From NCBI RefSeq assembly GCF_030463535.1, contig NC_132896.1, positions 35,551,843 through 35,615,842 of the forward strand: DNA of 64,000 nucleotides, in the 5' to 3' direction. Below, one piece after another: positions 21,980 through 43,700 of the stretch. Numbering within the stretch: the first letter of the stretch is position 1; each line of letters opens with the position of its first letter. The translations under genes and the position numbers were made by a program. The notes beneath the pieces are model-generated. The model saw nothing but the letters and a program-made list of their open reading frames with translations. It did not search any database and was not told the origin of the DNA. The DNA is from Salminus brasiliensis (taxonomy: Eukaryota > Chordata > Actinopteri > Characiformes > Bryconidae).

Positions 21980-24431
21980 GTTTGTTTGTTTACTTTGTAT
22001 TTCCATACTTTATCATACCAAATCACATTTGAGAAACTGATCAGATGCTATTGTGGTACAAATTTTGTGGTATAGCAAATGAATAATATATACCATATAA
22101 ATAAGATTAAGGAAACAGCACAGCACAATAATCCTGTATGTGTATTTATGTAAATGAGTGTTTACCTGCTTTTTTTTATTCTAAATATTTAACTGCTCAT
22201 TTGGTTACAGCCCCTGATGAAGACAACAGAAGTTTTGTTTATACTTAACCAATAAAAAGTCAAATAAAAACACTTTTTCTTTTTTCCATACAGCAAACTT
22301 CTATCTATAATCTATAATATTTATAGATTATAAGATAAAGAGATATAAGATAAAGAGTGGTAATGCCTATTTTAAATACTGCTTAATTTTCCATACAGGA
22401 TCAGTCCAACCGTGTGGTTTGAGGTGCGCTCCACAGTTTTAGCTGAGCAGCAGTTTGAGTCTCACAACAGGTTGCATAGTGACAACCTCAAAACCAGACT
22501 CAGAGTGAACCCAGGGTTCCCATAAAATAAAAACAACAATATATTTAATTCCGAATTTTTCATTTTATAGGAATAATATCCTGTATTTTACAGAATTATA
22601 GTTCAAATATGGCACACTTATCATATAGCATTTTACAGCATTGCATTATAATAAATATACTAAATTAAACAGAATTATACTGCATTATGGTGTGTTACAG
22701 TGCAGTGCACATTATATAGTATTATACTGTACATATACTGTATTAGGCTGAATTATATTGAACTGCGCCTCATTATGATCAGGTTTAGTTGAAAAAGACT
22801 TATATAAGAAGAAATATTAAGTATATTTTGTATATGATTTATTATGTATTACTTTTATAAGAACTTGATTGATACTCCAATAAGAAACACTTATGCCTCT
22901 CACTGTTCACATTGACGCCTAATCAATCTACAGTGGAGAAGCTGGGGAGACTGCTGCACCGTATTTCTCACTGTGGCTCAGAGAGAGCACAATAGCGCAG
23001 GACTTTGAAGTGAGATGAGAGATGAGAGGGCACGGCGGAATTAACTTTCAGACTTGGGAGAGTTTCCGTCGACATAACGCACGCCTAATCCCGCCGAGAA
23101 AATCTCCTCCAAACTCGGCCGCTTTCATCTGGGCTGCAGAGGGAGGAGAGTCGCAGAAACACCCCGACTCCGTCTGACTGAGAAAAACTGTGTCATTATA
23201 AAATATAACTAATGAATGATCAAAGGGAGGAAAACCAACATACAGCGTCCACTTTACCATTCTCTCAATATGCAGATGAGCATTATCCTATTCTGCAAAA
23301 ACAGTTTAGACAACATTCTACAACACTGTGTTATACTGCATTCATACGGCACTGTGGAGCATTTCACAGCATAACACTGCATCTACAGGACATCTACAGG
23401 ACATTGACAGCATATTGCAGGACCGTGTACTGTATTACACTGCATGATACAGCATTTATAGGACATCTGCCATTGAGTTGTTTTCTTTTATTTTAAGCGG
23501 TGAGTATAGCACGCTGGATTACTCCACAGTAAATGCTCTGTTTAATGTAGATCAATAGATTTAACCTCATGGAATTTCTTGCAGGTATTTATTAATAAGC
23601 AAAACATAACTCACTCTTTTTGTTTTTACAGAGTTTTAAGGACAAGGCTTCTTACAGGTTTAACAGTTTGAGGATATCTCACAGGAGAGGAGCTTCAGGC
23701 CCCGATTTCTGGCTTGTTGTGACACCTCTTGGCCAAAATCTAGCACTGCTCAGGCCGAGCGCTGGCAGCAGACCGGGACGTGGGAATCGGTGTCGGTGCA
23801 GACAGACTGCAGAAGCCAGAGTCAATACTGACCAACAGCAGTCTGTTCCAACTGTGGACATGCTGGTAGGAGATTTATGCCAGTAGAAGCAGGCAGGCTG
23901 TGGAAGCAGAGCTCCAAGAGAACAAAGCCCAGCCATTGTTCAGAATCTTCAACAGTTTTACTGCTGAAAACGGCTAAACAACCATTATTCTACTTTTTAA
24001 ATGTATGTTCATTTCCCTTTGAGCTCCTCTTTTAAAACATGTATGGGTTTATGTGTCCAAAACATAATTATCATAATTTTATTCAATTGTATTAGAACTG
24101 TAATCAATTCTAAATTGTAGACATTACCTTTAATCTCTTTTTATCCTTTAGAATCATGAATTTATGTGTCTTTAAAACTGATGTATGTAAATGAGCTCTG
24201 TTCTGTACTCTGTTCTGTAGCCCTGACCTGTCTCTCAAAATGTAGCCTGGGCTGAAACACTCCTTATAGCTTCAGTATGAACAGCTGGGGCTAAACTATA
24301 GGAGGCAGAATAGGCAGATACTGTATGTACAGTAGGTTTTTGTGACTTCACAGAAACAGTATTGATTATTTTTTGTTCCACAGGTTTCCAACCTGTTCTC
24401 ACACACTGAGGTGTACACACACACACACACA

Positions 24432-24965
24432 CACTATATGGACAGAAGTTTGCTTTTTTCATAGAGGAACTGTCTCTACTGTCCAGAGAAGAAGACATTC
24501 TACTAGATTTTAGAGGTGGAGAATTGCTGTGAGGATTTGATTGCATTCAATGACAAGAGCATTAGAGAGGTCAGGATGTTGGATGATGATCACCACCCCA
24601 CCTCATCATCTCCAACTCCCCAACTCCAAATTGATCCCAAAAGTACTGGATGGAGCTCCTCCACCATCATTCCAGAGAACACAGTTCCTCCACTGCTCCA
24701 CAGCTCCTTAATGCTGGGGGGCTTTATACCCCTCTAGCCCACGCCTGGCATTATTAGGCAGCATGGAGCCAATAGGGTCATGATGTTGATCTGCTCCAGA
24801 GAGTCCTATTCTATTGGCAGTACTTCTTCTCTACAGGGACTAGTGCAAGCTGTGTGTGTGCATTTGCACATCTGTGTCAGCAATGGGTGCAGCTTAAAGT
24901 AGCTGAATGTATTTATTAGAAGGGATGTCCACAAACTTTTTGACATTTAAAGTAATGTCTCTCAG
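24432..24965. mobile_element. Near-complete MITE family copy
   Basis: Ends read cactatatggacagaagttt and, inverted, tgtccacaaactttttgaca, giving terminal inverted repeats of about 25 bases. The interior has all shared blocks. A (CA)n run abuts the left end. Tc1/mariner type is inferred from the ends. Confidence 0.7.
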
Positions 24966-25189
24966 CAGTGAGATCATGTTTACAGTAGAAGCTCCAGATC
25001 TCATCAGATCAGATAAAGCAGGTGAACATGAATTCAGTAAACAGGAGAAACAAGAGCTTCTCATTCTGAAGAAAGAAAGTAGTGAGATCTTGTTGGTGAG
25101 CTAGTTTGAAGAACAGAACTCGGTTCCTCCAGGGTTCCCCTGGACGCCCCCCAGTCCAGCCAGCACAGCGTGGAGGATGTGTTCACCTC

Positions 25190-25192
25190 CAT

Positions 25193-25223
<31 letters not shown>

Positions 25224-25225
25224 TC
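25190..25225 (+). repeat. (CAG)n trinucleotide repeat
   Basis: About eleven CAG units, about 530 bases upstream of the tdo2 start codon. Confidence 0.95.
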
Positions 25226-25640
25226 ACCTGATTTACCATCATTAAGCCCTGATTTACCACCAAACCAGGTGTTGATCTGAGGAGAACTCTAAATAATACT
25301 AGAGAATAATACTAAATAAAACTTTGGAGATGTTCTAATGATGAACACTGTGAAGGAGAACCTCCACCACTTTCTGTAGGAGTGTTATTATTAGTGTTTA
25401 TTCTGATATCAGTGATTTACTGAGCAGATCAGCAGCTCTACTCTCTGATTTATCTACATGTGTATGTTTTTACCTTCCACATGTCAGAAGTCAGAAGTCA
25501 TGAGGAGCACTGTGGGATGACTGGGGTTTGCATTTTGGCAGAATTCCCCTCTAGATAAGAAGAAGAGTAAAGTACACTGTGTCCGTTGGTGGCGGCACGT
25601 CAGGAGGCGGCCGTGGGTGGAGGAGGGAGGGGGCAGCAGC

Positions 25641-25680
25641 TGATTGGCTGTAAAATGAATGAGACCAGCATTTAAAATGC
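25641..25680 (+). promoter_or_regulatory. Candidate tdo2 core promoter
   Basis: An inverted CCAAT box (gattggctg, 25642-25650) is followed by a TATA-like tttaaaat (25671-25678), about 80 bases before the tdo2 start codon. Spacing is right for a TATA-type promoter of a liver gene. No direct evidence of a transcription start. Confidence 0.35.
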
Positions 25681-25754
25681 ACTGCCACACACTCGTCTGA
25701 TCTAAAGCAAAGGGAAACTGGCCTGAGTGTGTGTTGCATGTGAATGCGTCAGCC

Positions 25755-33417
<7,663 letters not shown>

Positions 33418-34000
33418 AGGGGGAGGAGTCCGACTAGAGGGGGAGGAGTCCGACGTGTTAAAGACTGGACATGGACAAGAGACCACTGTTACAGTCCGAC
33501 TGCGACATTACGGGACTGTAAGGCACATCACAATCAGCTCCAGCTTATTGGTTCACTGAATGAACGAGGTCACATGGCTAAAGATTGGCCTGCATTATTT
33601 TAGGACTAACGGACTGTTGTTGGACTGCAGGAGCATTTTCATTTATTTCAAACACTCGATTGGTTGGAAGGCTAATTTGCATAATATCAAAAAAATCCTA
33701 ACTTCCAGCGGACGTTTATATTAGGATTAATCACCGTTATTCTAACTAGCTCAACAGGAATCAACTAACAGCAATTCTTGTTGCTTTTACCTCATTTATG
33801 TTTATTCTAATGTTATATAGTGTGAGATATATATATATATATGTGATGCTGTTGTTGCTGTCCCTTTAAACCATTACAGAAGTCAATGTAAAAATGGATT
33901 TTATTCAAAACATTTTGGAGCATTACTATTGGTTCATTCTCCATTAAACACCCAGCAAAATTTACATTATTAATTATTAAGATTTTTTGTAAAACAGCAA

Positions 34001-34003
<3 letters not shown>

Positions 34004-34078
<75 letters not shown>

Positions 34079-34100
34079 CATATATATGTGTGTGTGTGCA
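34004..34100 (+). repeat. (AT)n(GT)n microsatellite
   Basis: About 29 AT units followed by GT runs, between the tdo2 and ctso stop codons. Confidence 0.97.
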
Positions 34101-34429
34101 TGGGCCAAAAATATTATTCGGAACTTTTATGAGATAAGAAAAGGAGGTCCTAGCTTGTAAAGCACTTGTGTAAATACTGTCAGTGTAAAATAGCAATGGC
34201 TTAAAGTTTAAAGCTAATTCTATAATAAGGTAAAGTTTCTTTTACAATTTACGAATACACAGATTCATGTTTGCATTTTCAGTAGAATGATGATGTATGT
34301 ATTCACAGGGGGAAAAAGGAGACATGCCCAGATTGTAAATTCACTTTTATAAAAATGTGTAGATACAGAATAATCAGAAAATTATAAAAAAAAAAGTAAA
34401 ACAACTGATTCTCTTTATCTATAAAACGT

Positions 34430-34435
34430 AATAAA
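34430..34435 (+). terminator. Candidate distal polyadenylation signal of tdo2
   Basis: AATAAA about 1 kb after the tdo2 stop and about 110 bases short of the convergent ctso stop codon. I saw no nearer canonical hexamer on the + strand; the position is inferred. Confidence 0.3.
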
Positions 34436-34543
34436 AACATGTAAAAATAAGAGTTTTGTTTCATTTTGTACATTCAGTTTTAAAATTCAGTGTTGAAGCT
34501 GACGCCTCCTCACTGACACGGCCTGCAGATCAGCAGACACCAT

Positions 34544-34578
34544 TCACAGAAACACAGCAGCTACACTATCAGCAACAC
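34544..34578 (-). CDS. ctso: ctso exon 8: last 11 codons
   Basis: Acceptor is a (CT)n tract ending ctag. Encodes GVADSVAAVFL and TGA, matching the family ending (GIADSVSSIFV in human as I recall). Phase fits exon 7. Confidence 0.88.
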
Positions 34579-37500
34579 CTAGAGAGAGAGAGAGAGAGAC
34601 AGAGAGAGAGACAGACTGTCATCATTTCACATTTGCTGTGTCCTGCTAATGAATGAGTTCAGCACTCAGTTTTCATTGAATTACTGTAATTACTGTATTA
34701 AATTACTGTTTAAAATCTGGTCATTTTAAACAAGTCATTAGAATACCATTCTATATTAGACACATCAATATGTGTATATTTTAGCATTTTAGCACATACT
34801 CAATAATAGAAATATACTTTAAAATAGGTTAAAACGTGTACTTTGGTACGTGAATCTCCAAAAAAATAAAAGCTTGGCAGTGTTTCATCCTCACTACAAA
34901 TATAACTATATACATATGTTTTATAATATTTATACTTACACACAAAGCACTTTGTTTAGCATTGTATTAATATTTTAGTACTTGTACACTTTATTCTTAG
35001 AGCAAAGTACAATTTCTAGAAACGAAATAAAGGTAATAAGAGAAAAAGCCCTTAAGTTTATATGTTAGAAGAATTTGAGCAGCTTATATGTTAATATTGA
35101 ACACTGATGGTGTGAATAATAACGTCAGTGTAGGGCGAAGGCTTTAGTGTTTCTGAACAGTGTTTCTGAACCCTGCTTCTGGAGGCACCCTGCCCTGCAC
35201 ATTTTACAGCTTTACCTGCTCCCAACACTCCTGATTCAACTAATCAGCTCATTAACCAGCGCGTTCAGAACTGCAGGGGGTGTGTTAAAGTAGGGAGTCC
35301 TCAAAAATGCCAGGATGTCTCCAGGAGCAGGGCTGAGCAGCACTGTAGCAGTTCTCACACTGTAGTCTCAGCTCCACGGTGAGTACAGAGTACACTGAGC
35401 TGTGCTACAGTCTGACAGTCTGACCCTCTACTACTTTGAACTTACCACACATGTCCTCCCCCATTTTAACATATGCGTAGCCCTCATCACCCCAGGACTT
35501 CCCCCAAGAGTTCCGCACGATCCAGAACGGCACCTCGCCTGAGAATCAGAATCAGAATCAGAATCTCTTTATTTCACCAAGTATGAGGAGATACGTGTTC
35601 ATCACACACCACACACTAAGTTAGTGAGGAGTCAATCATGATTATCAAACAGTGGAGCTGAACAAACCCAAAGGAGCGTGAACCTTCATGAGTTTCCAGG
35701 AACCGCCACTGAGGCCACACTCATACAGAACCGCCACATACTGAAACACTGCCACAGGGAAACCACTGTACTGATAACACACACTCTACACTCTGAGCAA
35801 AAAGGGTTCTAGATAGTAATGGTGAGGTGACAATAGTGAAACTTTTGGCGCTTTAAAAGGTTTAGAACGCTTTAACCAGACAAAGAACCATTAAAGCAAC
35901 TAGATCCAGATTATCTGTTGCTGTGGTTCTATATAGAAACAGTCTTCACTAAAGAACCCTTGAAGAACCCTTTATTAAAGAGAGCACTTGAGCCACAAAG
36001 TCATGCAGTTTCTTGTGTTCTGAAAACTAAAATACTAAAGCCTTTAAATACTTCTACTTTAGTACATACATGATATAAATACTTTAGTATTTGAATTTTC
36101 CATACTGTAATTAATGCTACAGTACTTTTTGTATTTCATCCACTGAGAATTGTAATTATTAGGAATATAATAAGAATACAACTGAAATAATACTAACGTA
36201 CTGCAATTAGACATATTTTAAAATACAATATAAAAATATATTATACTTCCACACTTTACACTACACAGACTTTCTTTTTTGATTGTATTAGTACTTCACT
36301 TGTTCATCCTGAGAATAAAGTAGAAAATAAATATACTACAATTACTACAAATCATCCTAGTAGGTGCACTAGGAGCAGTAGGTGCACTAGGTACACCCCC
36401 CACACACACACACACCCATGACATGTGAAGAAGCTTCCCTTCACTCTCCTGGCACTGGAAGCATCATGCAATGGGGGAGATCTAAAAAGTTTAGGGGTGG
36501 GGGGGGTGGAGTGGGAATGACTAAGCTCTCTGTTTAGTCGCTGAGTTCATGCTGCTGTCCTTGAAAACGCAACACTGACCTGAAGCACAGTGAACTTAAA
36601 CACAGCTGAACCAAAAGGTCTGACATGCAGAGTCTGTCTTTCCACACATCAGTGAAAGAACGGGAGGTTCTGAAGAGCTCACTGAACTCCAGCGTGGTTC
36701 TGTATGTAATAGGAGACACCGCTGCACCAACAACAAGTCAGCTGGTGAAATCTCCTCCCTCCTAGATCTTCCTCCATCAGCTGTGAGTGGTGTTATTATT
36801 GAACAGTGGAAGAGTTTAGGAGGAACAGCTCACAGAGAGCAGCTCAGCCACCGAGTGTCTGTCAGACCACGTAAAGTTACAGAGCGGGGTCAGGGCCGAG
36901 TGCTGAGCTCAGAGCAGAGTGCAGAAAAGCCTCCAACTGACTCAGTAACTGCAGCAGAGCTCCAGACCTGCTGCTGCTGCTGGTAGAGCTGCAGAGGGGG
37001 ACCAGCTCTATATTAATAATGCCTATAGGTTTAGAATGGGACGTGTTCATAGTATATACACAGTAAAAGCAATCAACTGTTTACAGTAGTTACTGATGAA
37101 TATCTAAAATCACTTCTATCCAGATGTTGAGAGTACAAGGAAAAAAAAACAGTATTTCCCTAAATTTACCTAAAATACTCTGTCTGTCCAAAAGTATCCA
37201 GACAGCCCTAATATAAAATCATTGCAGCTAATTTAAATTGACACAGGTGTTCAGTTTAAGTAGGAAGCACAGCCTGTGTGTAATCTCTGTTAATGAGCCT
37301 TCTGTTCATATCAACACACTTTTTTAACAGCCTGGACTATTATGTGAATGAGGCACAATACAGGACAGTCTTCATCCTCATAACTCATAAGAAACATCAG
37401 TTAATAGACCATAAATTAGAAACCTGTGGACGCCACAATATATGCTGAACATTTAATCTGAATCAATACCTGACTCCAACAAAGTGTACGTATGAGAGGT

Positions 37501-37679
37501 TTGTATATACCTGTAGTATCATAGCCGATGATCAGCACAGCATGGTTGGCGTGGCCACTGGAGCAGTGGTGTTGGATGACTCCTCCAAGATAATCCTGCC
37601 AGCTGGTTGCGTCCACAATAACCACCAATGGGCCCCAGTCCACCAAACGCTCCTTCATCTGTTCCTCCTGACCACTGCA

Positions 37680-37712
<33 letters not shown>

Positions 37713-40700
37713 CACACACACACACAAAGCCTTTATTTAAGCCGAAAACCTTCTTATAATCTTCATAGAAAATCACTAGTCAATAGAACAGGACTTTCTA
37801 GAGCAGCCGTGAGCATGAGGTAACCTAGGGTCATTGTGCCCAAGGCTAAGTGTGGGCTAGAGGGGTATAAACATTATGGTAGCCCACACCGACAGAACCA
37901 CCAGACACTCACTTCCACGAAACCGGCTCCAGATCATTAACCCTTAACAGCTGCAGGTACCATCTTGTTTATATGAATTCTGTCTGACTGGTGGAGTGAG
38001 TGGAATACAGACTGTAAACTTTAATCCAGCCCACATCAGTGTCTTAATCCAAGAGGAGAGAGGATGTGTCCCAATTCCTGTACTACTCACTAACACTATA
38101 AGGTTTGGAAGGTTAGTACGCACAGCGGCTGGGACCAAAACGCCTCCCTATTCACGCTTTAGGGCACTACTGAGTGCGTCAGGCCTTTTTCTCTGTGTCT
38201 GAATCATAAAGTGGAACCTGGGTGTGAATTTGAGGGCACTACAGTCTCTTGCAATGAACTCACAATATTTAGTGAACAGTGAAGCTCACTACAGGACCAG
38301 AATGCACTGGAAGTCTCTTTGTTATTAAGCAACAGACAGTGGAACAAAATGAAATGGAGCCAGTGAGGTTTGCTTATAGGAGCTTGTGAAGGTTACAGGC
38401 GACCGCCTGCTGTGAACTGCAGGTATTTTTCCATGCAGTTTATTAACAGTAGGTTTAGGTTGCTCAGCAACATGAGGGTCAAAGCTGAATCCATGAACAG
38501 CTCCATCTTTAACCACTTTAACTTAGACTTCAGAGGATTTAAACTCTGTATAACACTAACGAGGGAGTGAGAGAGTAGGGTCCATTTCAGTCACGGCCTC
38601 TATTTACGTACTAATCTGTTCATACTAGCAGGAAGTGATTAAGTGTTGCCATGCCAACATACACTGTTCTCCTGCTGTTGTTGCTACTGCACTTACATCA
38701 CTGTCTTTTTCAAACTTCTTCCAGATGTGAGTAGCTCCTGCCTTTCTGTTTTGCATTGCACTGTGGGACAATAAAGTCTCCTGAAAACAGGCCGGTACAT
38801 TACATTTATGGTATTTAGCCGACGCTCTTATCCAGAACGACTTACAAGGTTACTGGTATTACAGAGGTGGGCCAATGTAGTGTTAGGAGTCTTGCCCAAG
38901 GACTCTTATTGGTGTAGCGCAGCACAGTCACCCAGACCAGGAATCGAACCCCAGTCTCCCACATGGTGAGGTAGCTCACTGGCAGGAAGTAGTGATATCT
39001 GTTGCACCACACCAACCACATATCTGAGTATACTGATCTGAATGTATCTAAAATACACACTACATCCTCAAAACCTAGTCAGTATCACTATTCAGTAAGC
39101 AACTGGGACTCACACATTACTATAATGTTTTTTATAGATATCCTTGTGTACAATATTGTTATTATAGAATGTAAATGATGTATGTAATAAATGTCATTTG
39201 CTGTGGGACTACATGTCTAACATAAATATACAAATATATGCTCAGAATGTGTAAACAGTAAAGAAATATGACAGTAATAACTCTAGAATAATGATTAATT
39301 CTGTACTCTGAAAACAGAAATGGGAAGAAGTTCATGATGACTCTGCAGCCTTGACCCCTCAATTCACCTACAGTTCAGTGACACAGCAAACACACACACA
39401 CACACACTTTCTTTGTTTTGTACACGCTGTCAGGACATGGAGCCATACATAGACTGCATCTGTATTATATAACACGACCAAGGACAGCAGCAACAACAAG
39501 TCCAATGTTAAATACAGTCTTATGCAAAAGTATGGGCACCCCGGGCAATTGAAATGTCTGTGAGCGTAAAGAAGTCACATCCTCTACAGAGACGCACTTC
39601 AGTACATTTAATATACAATTAAAGTTTATTTACTAAATGTATTATATGTCCAAATGTTAGTGGACACCCCTCCTAATGAATGCATTCAGCTGCTTAAAGT
39701 TGCACCCATTGCGAACACAGATGTGCAAATGCACACACACAGCTTGTCTCATCCCTGTAGAGAAGAATTGAGTACTGCCAATAGAATAGGACTCTCTCTC
39801 TGAAGCAGATAAACATGAAGCTATTGGCTCCATATGCCTAATAATGCCAGCCGTGGGTTAGAGGGGTATAAAGCCCCCCAGCATTGAGGAGCTGTGGAGC
39901 AGTGGAAGGATGATTTCAGAAGAAACAATTAATGAGTTGGTGTCCAAATACTTTAGTCCATTTAGTGTGTAATTTTATATATATATATATACTGTTTATT
40001 AGTTGTTCTGTACCTGAAGTCGAATGCAGCGTAGTCCTTCACTGAGACGCCACCATAGAACTGAGGGAAGACCTGGCACAGCCCCGTCTCAGCTTTATAC
40101 GGATACTCCGTCTCATTCACCAGCTTCTCTTTAGTCTGGAGAGAACACACCAAAACGGACATGACAGCTGTTGAAGTCAAATCAAATCTATTGATATAAG
40201 ATTATTTTACCAAGACAGCTTCCTCACATGCAGGAGGGGAAATAATACAATACACAAAGCAATGCAGCACCTGTTTGAGCCACTCCAGAGCAGCCACAGT
40301 GGACCCTCCGTTACAGCCACCGTTTTTGTAGGAGCAGTCGATGACCTGCTGAACACTCAGGTCCTGCAACACTCCTCCATCCTTTACACACACCGCCTCG
40401 ATAGCAGCCACCACACTGAAGGCCCAGCATCCTCCACACTGCAGCAACACAATAGAACACCTTTAAACACTAAAAAACACTGACTCTACTGTTTATAGCA
40501 TTCTCCTATTTTACAAAAGCTCTGAACGTACCAATCCCTGGTTCTGAACTGGTCCGATGGCTTTGTGCTTTCTCCAGTCAAATCGTGCTGGATAGACATC
40601 TGATCTGGGGCGACTGTTTCTGGTCAAATTGTATTTGGGAGTGACTTCAGGCCAAGCATGGAGGTAGATATCTGAGAAACAATGAAAAAGTGAAAGTATG

Positions 40701-43700
40701 GTACTGTATCTCAATCTAACTCAATTAAATAGCTGAAACTGTACTATAGTGAAAGTATGGTACTGTATCCCAATCTAACGCAATTAAAGAGTTGAAACTG
40801 TACTATAGTGAAAGTATGGTACTGTATCCCAATCTAACTCAATTAAAGAGCTGAAACTGTACTATAGTGAAAGTATGGTACTGTATCCCAATCTAACTCA
40901 ATTAAAGAGCTGAAACTGTACTATAGTGAAAGTATGATACTGTATCCCAATCTAACTCAATTAAAGAGCTGAAACTGTACTATAGTGAAAGTATGGTACT
41001 GTATCTCAATCTAACTCAATTAAAGAGCTGAAACTGTACTATAGTGAAAGTATGGTACTGTATCTCAATCTAACTCAATTAAAGAGCTGAAACTGTACTA
41101 TAGTGAAAGTATGGTACTGTATCCCAATCTAACTCAATTAAAGAACTGAAACTGTACTATAGTGAAAGTATGGTACTGTATCCCAATCTAACGCAATTAA
41201 AGAGCTGAAACTGTACTATAGTGAAAGTATGATACTGTATCCCAATCTAACTCAATTAAAGAGCTGAAACTGTACTATAGTGAAAGTATGGTACTGTATC
41301 CCAATCTAACTCAATTAAAGAGCTGAAACTGTACTATAGTGAAAGTATGGTACTGTATCTCAATCTAACTCAATTAAAAGAACTGAAACTGTACTATAGT
41401 GAAAGTATGGTACTGTATCTCAATCTAACTCAATTAAAGAGCTGAAACTGTACTATAGTGAAAGTATGGTACTGTATCCCAATCTAACTCAATTAAAGAG
41501 CTGAAACTGTACTATAGTGAAAGTATGGTACTGTATCCCAATCTAACTCAATTAAAGAGCTGAAACTGTACTATAGTGAAAGTATGGTACTGTATCCCAC
41601 TCTAACTCAATTAAAGAGCTGAAACTGTACTATAGTGAAAGTATGGTACTGTATCCCACTCTAACTCAATTAAAGAGCTGAAACTGTACTATAGTGAAAG
41701 TATGATACTGTCTCCCAATCTAACTCAATTAAAAAATAAATGGTGAGTACAGTCACCTCTGAACTGCTGTGGTGAGAGGTGGGAGAACTGGTTGAGTCCG
41801 TATTTGGCAGGCTGCTTGTAGTCCTTGTAGTGAGAGTTCAGAAAAGCCTGCCTTTTCACTGAAGCCTGATTAACAACACCAAACAGAGCGTGCAGCGTTA
41901 CTGAAGGACACACAGACTCCTGGAAGTCTGGACTTTCTTCAAAACTGTGTGGAGCCATGCAGAGGTGCTTCGGCCCCATCAAATAACTAATTACCATTTG
42001 CATCAATTTAACACTGCAGACTCCCACTGAGAGAACATGAAACACACTGAATAAAACACAATTATCTTAAACAGCACATGTTCAGACTTCCTTTAGCTCC
42101 CAAAACAGTGTTATTCCATTCTTGTTTTTCATGAGCATCAACAAAGCTGAAGGACGGGAAACTAAACAGACTCATTCCTCTCCAGGTGGACCTCCGGAGG
42201 TCAAGCTGGGCTCTGTTTAGGCTGTGATGTGCACCAATGAGAACAGCTGTGCGGCGGCCTTTTGTTGGATGAAAATGCAATTTAAATTAATTACACTTTC
42301 AGTAGAAAAGAAACTGTGCACTACCTGGCCACTTTATCAGAAACCCCTCTTTTGGAGCTGAAGTTTGGGTTAGCCAGGGTAGGGTAGGGGTTTCTAATAA
42401 AGTGGCCAGTGAGTGGAAGCACAGGGTAGGGGTTCCTAATAAAGTGTCCAGTGAGTGGAAGCACAGGGTAGGGGTTTCTAATAAAGTGTCCAGTGAGTGG
42501 AAGCACAAGGTAGGGGTTTCTAATAAAGTGGCCAGTGAGTGGAAGCACAGGGTAGGTGTTTCTAATAAAGTGTCCAGTGAGTGGAAGCACAGGGTAGGGG
42601 TTTCTAATAAAGTGTCCAGTGAGTGGAAGCACAGGGTAGGGGTTTCTAATAAAGTGTCCAGTGAGTGGAAGCACAGGGTAGGTGTTTCTAATAAAGTGTC
42701 CAGTGAGTGGAAGCACAGGGTAGGTGTTTCTAATAAAGTGTCCAGTGAGTGGAAGCACAGGGTAGGGGTTTCTAATAAAGTGGCCAGTGAGTGGAAGCAC
42801 AGGGTAGGGGTTTCTAATAAAGTGGCCAGTGAGTGGAAGCACAGGGTAGGGGTTTCTAATAAAGTGGCCAGTGAGTGGAAGCACAGGGTAGGGGTTTCTA
42901 ATAAAGTGGCCAGCGAGTGGAAGCACAGGGTAGGTGTTTCTAATAAAGTGGCCAGTGAGTGGAAGCAGAAGGTAGGTGTTTCTAATAAAGTGGCCAGTGA
43001 GTGGAAGCAGAAGGTAGGTGTTTCTAATAAAGTGGCCAGTGAGTGGAAGCACAGGGTAGGGGTTTCTAATAAAGTGGCCAGTGAGTGGAAGCACAGGGTA
43101 GGGGTTTCTAATAAAGTGGCCAGTGAGTGGAAGCACAGGGTAGGGGTTTCTAATAAAGTGGCCAGTGAGTGGAAGCAGAAGGTAGGTGTTTCTAATAAAG
43201 TGGCCAGCGAGTGGAAGCACAGGGTAGGTGTTTCTAATAAAGTGGCCAGTGAGTGGAAGCAGAAGGTAGGTGTTTCTAATAAAGTGGCCAGTGAGTGGAA
43301 GCAGAAGGTAGGTGTTTCTAATAAAGTGGCCAGTGAGTGGAAGCAGAAGGTAGGGGTTTCTAATAAAGTGGCCAGTGAGTGGAAGCAGAAGGTAGGTGTT
43401 TCTAATAAAGTGGCCAGTGAGTGGAAGCACAGGGTAGGGGTTTCTAATAAAGTGGCCAGTGAGTGGAAGCACAAGGTAGGTGTTTCTAATAAAGTGGCCA
43501 GTGAGTGGAAGCAGAAGGTAGGTGTTTCTAATAAAGTGGCCAGTGAGTGGAAGCAGAAGGTAGGTGTTTCTAATAAAGTGGCCAGTGAGTGGAAACACAA
43601 GGTAGGGGTTTCTAATAAAGTGGCCAGTGAGTGGAAGCACAGGGTAGGTGTTTCTAATAAAGTGGCCAGTGAGTGGAAGCAGAAGGTAGGTGTTTCTAAT

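Larger units (their letters stand above)
21470..25640. other. tenm3-tdo2 intergenic region
   Basis: No gene found. Contains a (TTAG)n-(TTTG)n patch (21949-21990), AT-rich sequence, a stretch of repeated tgcat/acagcat words (23330-23460), a MITE at 24432-24965 and a (CAG)n run at 25190-25225. The 88-codon frame at 23620 is isolated and unlike any family I know. Confidence 0.55.
33418..34543. other. tdo2-ctso convergent 3' region
   Basis: About 1.1 kb between two facing stop codons. It must hold both 3' UTRs. Includes (AT)n-(GT)n at 34004-34100. TTTATT at 33900-33905 is a possible ctso polyadenylation signal on the - strand; AATAAA at 34430 may serve tdo2. Confidence 0.6.

Noticed and set aside
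23620-23886. Candidate small gene (88 codons)
   Set aside because: Starts after an acceptor-like site but shows no family, no clear donor partner and no conservation I can judge.
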